A stretch of 5,286 bases of DNA, from the NCBI GenBank assembly GCA_002169865.1, contig NHIC01000007.1, positions 31,836 to 37,121 on the forward strand, read 5' to 3'. A model generated the notes under the pieces. That model saw only the letters and a list, made by a program, of their open reading frames with translations. It made no database searches and was not told the origin of the DNA. The translations under genes were made by a program, and so were the position numbers. This document shows, one piece after another, positions 1 to 5,286 of the stretch (positions are counted from its first letter, which is position 1; each line of letters begins with the position of its first letter). This DNA is from Flavobacteriaceae bacterium TMED179 (GTDB lineage Bacteria > Bacteroidota > Bacteroidia > Flavobacteriales > Flavobacteriaceae).

Positions 1-1263
1 AGCAGAATGTTTTCTATGCTTCATGCTTTTAAAGAAGCAAATAAAAAAGGAGATTTCAATCCTTTAATTTATTGGAAATCATCAGAGGGTTTAGTATTAA
101 GCCAATTAAAAAAAGAGCTAAAAAAACTTCCTTTTTTTAAGAGAATTGATCTAAAAATTTCTGAAAATAAACAAAAACTAATCAATACTGATAAAGACTA
201 TTTTCAAAATTTCATTGATTTGATTTTATCTCAATTTGAAAGTTATCCAAAAGGTCTAATCCCTTTTTTTATTGACGAAAAAGGTCAAGAATGGACACCC
301 TACGAAACACAACTACTTGAGGCTATTCAATTGGGAAAAAATAATAATATGGTACCAATTCATTTAACGATTGATAAAAATCACCGTGAATTATTCGATA
401 AAGCTCTTTCTAGATTTCAAGAAAAAATTGATATGAAAGATCAAATTTCTTTTCAAGTAGAGTATTCTTACCAACATCCTCTGACAGACACACCATTTAT
501 TGATGAAAATAAACAACTGGTCCGTGATAATAAAGGTGCTATTGCATTCAGAAAAGGAGGTCATGGGTCCTTATTGGAAAATATTAACAAACTTGATGCA
601 GACTGTATTTGGATCAAAAATATTGATAACATTTTATTAAGGAATGCTAATCAATTGGGTGAGCAATGGATGAAAATACTAGCAGGTAGACTCCTATCTC
701 TTCAAAAAATCATCTTTGGTCATTTAAACACCCTTGAACAATTCAAAGAAAGAACAGATCTTGTCCCTATTATCGAAATAATTCAAAAAAACTTCGATCC
801 GAAATTCGAACTAAAAGCACAAGGTAAACTTTCACACGAAGCACTTTATGATTACTTGTATCGACCAATTCGTATTTGCGGGATGATACCTAATGAAGGT
901 GCAGTTGGAGGTGGTCCCTTTTGGAAAAAAGAGTTGAGAGGTCAAAGTTTGCAAATTATTGAAGGAGTAGAATTGGATACCTCAGTCAGCAAGCATGCTA
1001 AAGCCATTTCAAATAGTACGCATTTTAATCCTGTAATAATGGTTTGTGGCATCACCGATTATAGAGGAGAAAAATTTCCATTACATGAATTTAGAGATGA
1101 AAGACGCCATATGATAAGTAAAAAATCAAATAAAAATAAATCTGTCACTATTTTGGAATGGCCAGGGTTATGGAACGGAGGAATGGCAGAGTGGAATTCA
1201 GTTTTCATAGAGCTTCCACCAGAAACTTTTAATCCAGTAAAATCAATAATGGATTTAATTTGA
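1..1263 (+). CDS. DUF4301 family protein, C-terminal part (start lies before the window)
   Basis: The frame is open to the first base (AGC AGA ATG...), so the ATG at 7 is an internal methionine. About 420 residues are visible. DUF4301 proteins run to roughly 500 residues, so I estimate that 80-100 N-terminal residues are missing. Recognition rests on family-typical segments: the RKGGHGSLLENINKLDAD motif (about 550-603) followed by IWIKNIDNI, then the segment IRICGMIPNEGAVGGGPFW (about 868-924), and a C-terminus containing ELPPETFNPVKSIMDLI. The family has no established biochemical function. The SRMF at the very start and the glycine-rich KGGHG and IKNIDN segments recall sugar-nucleotide pyrophosphorylases, but that link is inference. 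There is no signal peptide or membrane segment in the visible part, so it is probably cytoplasmic. The next promoter box begins 8 nt after its TGA stop, leaving no room for a classical terminator. Family assignment is fairly sure; function is unknown. Confidence 0.85.
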   Translation, partial: SRMFSMLHAFKEANKKGDFNPLIYWKSSEGLVLSQLKKELKKLPFFKRIDLKISENKQKLINTDKDYFQNFIDLILSQFESYPKGLIPFFIDEKGQEWTPYETQLLEAIQLGKNNNMVPIHLTIDKNHRELFDKALSRFQEKIDMKDQISFQVEYSYQHPLTDTPFIDENKQLVRDNKGAIAFRKGGHGSLLENINKLDADCIWIKNIDNILLRNANQLGEQWMKILAGRLLSLQKIIFGHLNTLEQFKERTDLVPIIEIIQKNFDPKFELKAQGKLSHEALYDYLYRPIRICGMIPNEGAVGGGPFWKKELRGQSLQIIEGVELDTSVSKHAKAISNSTHFNPVIMVCGITDYRGEKFPLHEFRDERRHMISKKSNKNKSVTILEWPGLWNGGMAEWNSVFIELPPETFNPVKSIMDLI

Positions 1264-1271
1264 TTTTTAAT

Positions 1272-1279
1272 TAACTTTG
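1272..1279 (+). promoter_or_regulatory. Bacteroidota-type -7 promoter box for the riboswitch and receptor transcript
   Basis: The sequence TAACTTTG matches the TAnnTTTG -7 consensus of the Bacteroidota housekeeping sigma factor. Transcription would then start around 1283-1288, just before the TPP aptamer, which is where a riboswitch leader should start. No TTG -33 element lies at the usual 17-23 nt spacing, so the call rests on the -7 box and its placement. The box sits 8 nt past the stop of the DUF4301 gene. Confidence 0.55.
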
Positions 1280-1290
1280 TATCCAATCTC

Positions 1291-1360
1291 AAAGGGGTGC
1301 CGCTAAAAAAAGGCTGAGATCATACCCATAGAACCTGGGCAGGTAATGCTGCTAAGGGAA
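1291..1360 (+). promoter_or_regulatory. TPP riboswitch aptamer (THI box)
   Basis: The conserved THI-box elements occur in the right order and spacing: GGGGTGC (1294-1300), GGCTGAGAT (1312-1320), ATACCC (1322-1327), GAACCTG (1331-1337), GGTAATGC (1342-1349) and AAGGGAA (1354-1360). The helices can be traced. P2 pairs GGGT 1295-1298 with ACCC 1324-1327. A very short P3 pairs GCC 1299-1301 with GGC 1312-1314. P4 pairs CC 1334-1335 with GG 1357-1358. P5 pairs GCAG 1339-1342 with CTGC 1349-1352. The CTGAGA bulge is the known pyrimidine-binding site of thiamine pyrophosphate, and the P4/P5 side holds the pyrophosphate. An obvious P1 closing helix is not seen. The element lies upstream of the TonB receptor gene on the same strand and should turn it off when TPP is abundant. 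Confidence 0.95.
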
Positions 1361-1370
1361 CAACATAACT

Positions 1371-1395
1371 GTAATTATTAATACCAAATAATTAC
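1371..1395 (+). promoter_or_regulatory. AU-rich leader hairpin between the aptamer and the start-codon hairpin
   Basis: GTAATTATT (1371-1379) and AATAATTAC (1387-1395) are perfect reverse complements and form a 9-bp stem with a 7-nt loop. The stem is almost all A-U. It is followed by CCCCTTTTATTTG, which is not a proper uridine run, so I do not call it an intrinsic terminator. Its last two bases overlap the segment 1394-1401 that can pair with the front of the aptamer. It may therefore be part of the expression platform, or simply a spacer hairpin. Confidence 0.45.
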
Positions 1396-1401
1396 CCCTT
1401 T
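1394..1401 (+). promoter_or_regulatory. Candidate switching strand complementary to the 5' end of the TPP aptamer
   Basis: ACCCCTTT (1394-1401) is an exact reverse complement of AAAGGGGT (1291-1298), extendable by one G-U pair (1299 with 1393). Those aptamer bases include the 5' strand of P2, so this pairing and the ligand-binding fold exclude each other. The last three bases (1399-1401) are also the base of the hairpin that covers the start codon. The segment could therefore link ligand binding to start-codon access. The complementarity is seen directly; the switching role is inferred. Confidence 0.45.
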
Positions 1402-1428
1402 TATTTGAATAAATATATTCAAATGAAA
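1399..1428 (+). promoter_or_regulatory. Hairpin burying the receptor start codon (probable translational expression platform)
   Basis: Bases 1399-1411 pair with 1416-1428 to give a 13-bp stem, with one G-U wobble and a 4-nt loop (AATA). The ATG at 1423-1425 is fully inside the 3' strand, so ribosome entry would be blocked while the hairpin is intact. This fits translational control by the upstream TPP aptamer and argues for 1423 as the real start codon. The stem is AU-rich, with only one G-C pair, so it may be weak on its own. Bases 1399-1401 are shared with the switching strand that can pair with the aptamer. Confidence 0.5.
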
Positions 1429-3648
1429 TCTACACAATTAAGTTTTTTTTTATTTTTAAACATATCTATGCTTTTGGCCCAAGAACCAAACTTAGAAACA
1501 ATTAAAGATTCTCTTACAACAATCAGTTTGGAAGAGGTATTATTAACAGGAATCCGGGCTAATGATGACAGCCCTGTAACTTTTAGCAATGTTAGTCGCA
1601 AAGACATTAAGCCAAGAAACCTGGGGCAAGACCTCCCAATTCTTCTTAATTACCTCCCTGGAGTTGTCACCACTAGCGATGCGGGAGCAGGTATTGGTTA
1701 TACAGGAATTCGTGTTAGAGGGACTGATGCAACAAGAGTTAATGTTACAATTAATGGAATACCATACAATGATTCGGAATCTCAAGGGACTTTTTGGGTT
1801 GACCTTCCTGATTTTGCCTCTTCGGTAGAAACGATTCAGTTGCAACGTGGAGTTGGAACTTCAACGAATGGATCTGCTGCTTTTGGCGCCAGCCTGAACC
1901 TTGAAACGGATGCTATTCAAAATAAGGCGTTTGCCTCTTTATCTTCTAGTATAGGGAGCTTCAATTCATTTAAAAACACGGTTAGATTCTCAACAGGAAA
2001 AATTAATGAAGGATTTACTTTTTCTGGCCGTTTATCACAAATCAACTCTGACGGATATATTGATCGTGCAGCCTCTGATTTAGATGCTTACTTCTTTCAG
2101 GGGACTTTTCAGGATGAATCAACACTAATCAAAGCAGTTATTTTTGGAGGGCAAGAAGTAACCTATCAGGCTTATTGGGGTATAGATGCTATAACGCTTC
2201 AGACAAATAGAACCTATAATACAGCTGGAGAAATATACGATGAAAATGGGAATCGTAATTACTTCTATGATAACCAAGTAGATAATTATTCTCAAGAACA
2301 CTATCAATTTCATTGGAATGAGCGTCTCAACTCCAATTGGAATTTTATAGTAGGCTTAAATTATACTCATGGAAGTGGTTTTTATGAAGAGTATAATGAC
2401 CTATGGTATGACCAAAATATAGGTTTTTCAGGCGCAACCTCTTTTGATTATTTACAATTAGACTCCTTTACTTTGGGTGATACAACCATTACAAATAGTG
2501 AAAATATAACCCAAAAATGGTTAGATAACGATTACTATGTTATCACTTTAGGTTTAAATTACAATACGGACGCTATAAGTCTAAATCTTGGAGGATTGTT
2601 TAGTCGATATGTTGGCGATCATTTTGGAGATTTAATCTGGGGACAGAGCTTGGGAGAAGTGCTTCCCAATCATCGATTTTACGAAAATCAAGGAATTAAA
2701 AAAGAAGGAAGTTTTTTTGCAAAAGCGACACAAAATATCTCTAAAGGATTTAGAGCCTTTGTTGATTTGCAAATTCGGGCTATAGGGTATGAAGTATCGG
2801 GACAGATTGCTGGACCAGCCCCTTTTTTAGTGGATGATGATTTTTTATTTTTTAATCCCAAAGCGGGCCTGACCTATCAAGTTGCATCGGGGCAAAGGAT
2901 TTATTTTTCTTATGCTAAGGCACATCGCGAACCGAACCGAACTGATTATGAAAATGGGACTCCAAATCCTGAAAAACTAGATGACTTTGAATTGGGATGG
3001 CGAATAAAAACATCAAAAATTGAAGCTCAAACTAATATTTATTGGATGGAGTATAAAGACCAATTGGTTTTAACAGGAGCTATCGATGCAGTTGGTTCAC
3101 CCATACGTCAAAATGTAGGAAAAAGTAGACGTCTTGGGATTGAGCTAGAACTTAAAATGAATTTAAATTCATACTGGTTTTGGCAACCAAATATTGCTTT
3201 AAGTAGTAATCAAAATTTAGATTTTTACTTTAAACGAGATGGGGTTTTAGAGAATTTAGGAAAAACGCAATTAGCATTCTCCCCAAATATTGTGGGTGGC
3301 AGCGCAATTATGTATGTCCCTTCAAATAGATTCCAAATCGGACTCTTATCTAAGTATGTAGGAAAGCAATATATGGGAAATATCGATTCAGAAAACTCGA
3401 CTTTAGAGGCTTATTTTGTAAATGATCTGAATGCAGTGTTTACATGGAAACCTAATAAATGGGTTTCAGAAATTCAGTGGTCATTTTTAATTAATAATAT
3501 TTTTGATAAACGCTATGAATCAAATGGATATTTTTACACATATGATGACAATTGGTCTACACCAGGTCAAGTAACCACGATTGAAGGTGCTGGATATTAC
3601 CCTCAAGCAGGGATTAATTTTCTTACAGGAATAACACTAAGATTCTAA
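1423..3648 (+). CDS. TonB-dependent outer-membrane receptor, probably for thiamine or a thiamine precursor
   Basis: This is a complete gene of 741 residues from ATG 1423. An in-frame TTG at 1405 would add six residues, but the ATG gives a better signal peptide (Lys-2, hydrophobic 6-18, cleavage after about Ala-19) and lies in the regulatory hairpin. A TonB-box-like ISLEEVLLTGI follows at 34-44. The plug domain is at about 45-165, with LPGV (78-81), GIRVRGTDATRVNVTINGIPYND (95-117), and IQLQRGVGTSTNGSAAFG (138-155). The rest is a barrel of alternating strands ending in the aromatic ITLRF. There is no N-terminal carboxypeptidase-like domain, and no SusD partner follows. Such receptors take up scarce substrates across the outer membrane using TonB-ExbBD energy. 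The substrate is inferred from the TPP riboswitch; thiamine-regulated TonB receptors (called Omr1 or OMthi) are known in Bacteroidota. From sequence alone a siderophore receptor would be equally possible. Confidence 0.93.
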   Translation: MKSTQLSFFLFLNISMLLAQEPNLETIKDSLTTISLEEVLLTGIRANDDSPVTFSNVSRKDIKPRNLGQDLPILLNYLPGVVTTSDAGAGIGYTGIRVRGTDATRVNVTINGIPYNDSESQGTFWVDLPDFASSVETIQLQRGVGTSTNGSAAFGASLNLETDAIQNKAFASLSSSIGSFNSFKNTVRFSTGKINEGFTFSGRLSQINSDGYIDRAASDLDAYFFQGTFQDESTLIKAVIFGGQEVTYQAYWGIDAITLQTNRTYNTAGEIYDENGNRNYFYDNQVDNYSQEHYQFHWNERLNSNWNFIVGLNYTHGSGFYEEYNDLWYDQNIGFSGATSFDYLQLDSFTLGDTTITNSENITQKWLDNDYYVITLGLNYNTDAISLNLGGLFSRYVGDHFGDLIWGQSLGEVLPNHRFYENQGIKKEGSFFAKATQNISKGFRAFVDLQIRAIGYEVSGQIAGPAPFLVDDDFLFFNPKAGLTYQVASGQRIYFSYAKAHREPNRTDYENGTPNPEKLDDFELGWRIKTSKIEAQTNIYWMEYKDQLVLTGAIDAVGSPIRQNVGKSRRLGIELELKMNLNSYWFWQPNIALSSNQNLDFYFKRDGVLENLGKTQLAFSPNIVGGSAIMYVPSNRFQIGLLSKYVGKQYMGNIDSENSTLEAYFVNDLNAVFTWKPNKWVSEIQWSFLINNIFDKRYESNGYFYTYDDNWSTPGQVTTIEGAGYYPQAGINFLTGITLRF

Positions 3649-4418
3649 AAACGATATGCAATAATTAAACGAGTAACGAACTGCCCAAAAACCCCTGTAG
3701 GTTCAGCATTTAGAATTTGCTGGCCTATAAGGGTAACTTTTAATTGAGTATTATATTCTAATCCCATTTCCATCGCATACCCATATGCGAATGGATCTAA
3801 ATGATTGTTAAAAAATTTTCGTCTACTATTACTAGTTGATTGATGAACTATTATACTTGGGAATGTCCAAAAATATAGGCTACTATTGGTCAGGGCATCC
3901 TCTGCTAAAGTACTTTGATAAATCCAACCTAAGCGACCATAATTGTCAAAAAAGGAGCTGCTTTGAAAATTTGGAAGAGGTTGCCCCTGAATCCATTTTT
4001 TCCCAAGACTTACTCCAACTTTACTGTTTTTAAGTTCATTTTTTGAAAGGAGATAGCCAATGAAAAAATTACTATTAATATTCCCTCCAATAGGATTCAT
4101 TAAAATATCAAAGGTATTAAGCTCAGTAATTCTGTTTCCCATCCATATGGTTCGTGTACCATATATTGTAAAAGAAAAATGATTCCCTTTTTTTGAATCA
4201 AACCGTAGCTTAAGGGCTTCTATTGTGAAGTCCAAATTTTTTAAACTACTCGCACCTAGAATTCCAGTTCGAATTAATTGAATATCAAAACTATTTTCCT
4301 CTCGATTTTCTACAGAATAATCAATCTCTAAAAGTTGAGCGGATCCTAACTTACTGAATAAAAAAAGTAATCCTAGGTAAATTATGTATTTAGAGGATTG
4401 AATAGCTGTTAAAAACAT
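3645..4418 (-). CDS. Exported protein of unknown function, possible small outer-membrane beta-barrel
   Basis: The frame encodes 257 residues from a true ATG (4418-4416). Residues 1-27 look like a signal peptide: Lys-10, a hydrophobic run at 11-21, then KLGSA followed by Gln-28, a good signal peptidase I site. I do not recognise the family. The mature part has many short amphipathic stretches rich in Tyr, Phe, Ile and Ser (for example FSFTIYGTRTIWM and LKVTLIGQQIL), and it ends in RLIIAYRF. A terminal aromatic residue is typical of outer-membrane barrels, so that location is inferred. No catalytic motif is evident. Its start lies 11 nt after the stop of the lipoprotein gene on the same strand, so the two are probably cotranscribed. 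Its TAG stop overlaps the TAA stop of the convergent receptor gene by 4 bp. It may be an envelope partner of the lipoprotein; nothing shows a role in thiamine uptake. Confidence 0.8.
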   Translation of the reverse strand: MFLTAIQSSKYIIYLGLLFLFSKLGSAQLLEIDYSVENREENSFDIQLIRTGILGASSLKNLDFTIEALKLRFDSKKGNHFSFTIYGTRTIWMGNRITELNTFDILMNPIGGNINSNFFIGYLLSKNELKNSKVGVSLGKKWIQGQPLPNFQSSSFFDNYGRLGWIYQSTLAEDALTNSSLYFWTFPSIIVHQSTSNSRRKFFNNHLDPFAYGYAMEMGLEYNTQLKVTLIGQQILNAEPTGVFGQFVTRLIIAYRF

Positions 4419-4429
4419 AAATATTGTAA

Positions 4430-4915
4430 TTAATTTGAAATTATCAATGTACTATTAAAATTTCTTACCTGATAGAATAACAACCCTTGTGGGGGTTTAA
4501 GATCCTCACTTGGATTTAGTAGTTGTCCTGTAGCAAGGCTGTATTGAAAGTCATCACAACCACATTTAGCTAAAACCCCTTTGATAGATAAGGCTGAACA
4601 ATTCTCAGGGACATGATTTGGACAAGTAGCTTCCCAGGCAAGATAATTACTTCCATTAAGATTAAATACTATAACTCCATTAAGTCCTAGATCTGAGATT
4701 AAAATACTTCCTCCAACAAAATTAAGTTCATTATATAAAGGAAGGGATAAGTTAATTTCTCTTTGGAAACGTACATCAACTAGATAAGGATTTCTTTCTA
4801 GAGTTTCTTTCCCGCAACTTTTAATTATCATAATAATTAATATTATTACAAATAAGTAGAAATTTACAAATGTTTTAATGCCTTGATTCAATTGTGTATC
4901 TTTGTATATATCCAC
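4430..4915 (-). CDS. Rieske-fold-like lipoprotein lacking the iron-binding histidines
   Basis: The frame encodes 161 residues from a GTG start (4915-4913). The first in-frame ATG is Met-29, inside the signal sequence; TTG at residue 9 is an alternative start. Lys-14 and a hydrophobic stretch (16-31) lead to Cys-34 in IIKSCGKE, a probable lipidation site, so it should be membrane-anchored and exported. The mature part resembles Rieske domains: LNGVIVFNLNGSNYLAWEATCPNH (78-101), then AKCGCDDFQYSLATGQLL (116-133). A canonical [2Fe-2S] centre needs C-x-H and C-x-x-H. Here the cysteines remain (98, 118) but the histidine positions hold Asn-100 and Asp-121. Cys-106 and Cys-120 roughly match the extra disulfide pair of high-potential Rieske proteins. 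It probably does not carry a normal Rieske cluster and may use disulfides or another metal. Similar degenerate proteins are, from memory, known in flavobacteria. It is divergent from greA and first of a two-gene unit. Confidence 0.82.
   Translation of the reverse strand: MDIYKDTQLNQGIKTFVNFYLFVIILIIMIIKSCGKETLERNPYLVDVRFQREINLSLPLYNELNFVGGSILISDLGLNGVIVFNLNGSNYLAWEATCPNHVPENCSALSIKGVLAKCGCDDFQYSLATGQLLNPSEDLKPPQGLLFYQVRNFNSTLIISN
4897..4904 (+). promoter_or_regulatory. Bacteroidota-type -7 promoter box for greA
   Basis: TATCTTTG matches TAnnTTTG exactly and predicts a transcript start near 4908-4913, giving a greA leader of roughly 45 nt. A TTG at 4883-4885 is only 11 nt upstream, too close for a -33 element, and none lies at 17-23 nt. 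The box falls inside the first codons (4-7) of the divergent lipoprotein gene, so the two genes share their control region. Confidence 0.5.
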
Positions 4916-4954
4916 CTTAGGGAGGATTTTTTATTTATATAAAACGTATAAATT

Positions 4955-5286
4955 ATGAGTAAAGTATCTTATTATACCGAGGAAGGCTTAAAAAAGTTAC
5001 GGAAAGAGTTGAATAAACTAAAAGATATTGACCGCCCAAAGGCATCTCAAGCTATTGCTGAGGCCCGTGATAAAGGAGATTTAAGTGAAAATGCTGAATA
5101 TGACGCTGCTAAAGAAGCACAGGGAATGTTAGAGATGCAAATTGCAAAGCTTGAAAATACACTTGCAAATGCAAGAGTCATCAATGAATCGGAATTAGAT
5201 AATTCAAAAGTACTTGTGCTATCAAATGTTGAGGTCAAAAACAAAGCCAATAATATTATTATGAAATACAAACTCGTTGCACAGAG
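4955..5286 (+). CDS. greA: Transcription elongation factor GreA (3' end cut by the window)
   Basis: This is the first 110 codons of GreA, a family of about 158 residues. GreA enters the secondary channel of RNA polymerase and stimulates cleavage of the backtracked transcript, rescuing stalled complexes. The N-terminal helical coiled coil covers about residues 8-77, starting YYTEEGLKKLRKELNKLK. Its tip carries the family signature GDLSENAEYDAAKEAQG (41-57); Asp-42 and Glu-45 match the acidic tip residues (41 and 44 in E. coli) that help hold the catalytic Mg2+. The linker and the first strands of the C-terminal FKBP-like domain follow (VLVLSNVEVKNKANN, MKYKLVA). The ATG at 4955 is the first possible start, since an in-frame TAA at 4949-4951 lies just upstream. 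An AGGGAGG at 4919-4925 is too far away to act as a Shine-Dalgarno site. It is divergent from the lipoprotein gene. Confidence 0.97.
   Translation, partial: MSKVSYYTEEGLKKLRKELNKLKDIDRPKASQAIAEARDKGDLSENAEYDAAKEAQGMLEMQIAKLENTLANARVINESELDNSKVLVLSNVEVKNKANNIIMKYKLVAQ

Noticed and set aside
1059..1292. Minus-strand open frame over the end of the DUF4301 gene and the leader
   Set aside because: It is antisense to the conserved DUF4301 C-terminus and to the start of the riboswitch leader, with no signal of a real protein.
1371..1410. Intrinsic terminator after the aptamer
   Set aside because: The stem is almost pure A-U and is followed by CCCC and a broken T run, so it does not look like a GC-rich stem with a U tract.
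1405..1422. TTG at 1405 as start codon of the TonB receptor
   Set aside because: ATG at 1423 gives a normal signal peptide with Lys at position 2 and lies in the regulatory hairpin. The six extra residues from TTG add nothing recognisable.
1589..1828. Open frame inside the receptor gene on the plus strand (+2 shift)
   Set aside because: It lies wholly within the plug-domain coding region, has no recognisable protein features, and is a shadow of the receptor frame.
4919..4925. AGGGAGG as a Shine-Dalgarno site for greA
   Set aside because: It is about 29 nt before the ATG, far outside the useful distance, and no alternative start lies near it in the greA frame.
4941..4948. Minus-strand promoter box TACGTTTT for the lipoprotein unit
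   Set aside because: It misses the final G of TAnnTTTG and has no convincing -33 element, so it is too weak to list as a feature in AT-rich DNA.
4934..4952. Hairpin in the greA leader (TTTATA with TATAAA)
   Set aside because: Only six A-U pairs around a 7-nt loop, which is expected by chance in such AT-rich sequence.
5047..5271. Minus-strand open frame of 74 codons opposite greA
   Set aside because: It is antisense to a highly conserved greA region. Its hydrophobic, Ser-rich composition is what the complement of the Glu/Lys-rich coiled coil would give.

Overview
The window looks like chromosomal DNA of a low-GC member of the Bacteroidota, most likely a flavobacterium. The signs are strongly AT-rich codon use, TAnnTTTG-type -7 promoter boxes, a lack of strong Shine-Dalgarno sites, a DUF4301-type protein (a family I know mainly from this phylum), a TonB-dependent receptor with a Bacteroidota-style LEEV TonB box, and a lipoprotein with a short Cys-Gly-Lys-Glu tether. 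It holds no RNA operon, CRISPR array, insertion sequence or phage gene. The gene layout is ordinary and housekeeping-like.

Layout: (1) 1-1263, plus strand, is the C-terminal part of a DUF4301 family protein whose start lies before the window. (2) 1264-1422 is a regulatory leader: a TAnnTTTG promoter box, a clear TPP (THI-box) riboswitch aptamer at about 1291-1360, and a downstream stretch with two inverted repeats. The second repeat buries the ATG of the next gene. (3) 1423-3648, plus strand, encodes a complete TonB-dependent outer-membrane receptor. Because of the riboswitch it is best read as a receptor for thiamine or a thiamine precursor. (4) 3645-4418 and 4430-4915, minus strand, form a two-gene unit: a Rieske-fold-like lipoprotein lacking the iron-binding histidines, followed after 11 nt by an unrecognised exported protein that may be an outer-membrane beta-barrel. 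This unit converges on the receptor gene with a 4-bp overlap of the two stop codons. (5) 4955-5286, plus strand, is the first two thirds of greA, divergent from the lipoprotein gene. Its likely promoter box lies inside the lipoprotein's first codons.

Functionally, the riboswitch and receptor form one unit: when cytoplasmic TPP is high the leader should shut off synthesis of the receptor. Complementarity between the first bases of the aptamer (1291-1298) and bases just before the start-codon hairpin (1394-1401) suggests how this could work at the level of translation. No inner-membrane partner (PnuT type) or thiamine kinase is visible here. The minus-strand pair has no demonstrable link to thiamine. 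I see no clearly new system. The most interesting points are the predicted start-codon-sequestering expression platform and the Rieske-like lipoprotein that has lost its histidine ligands.
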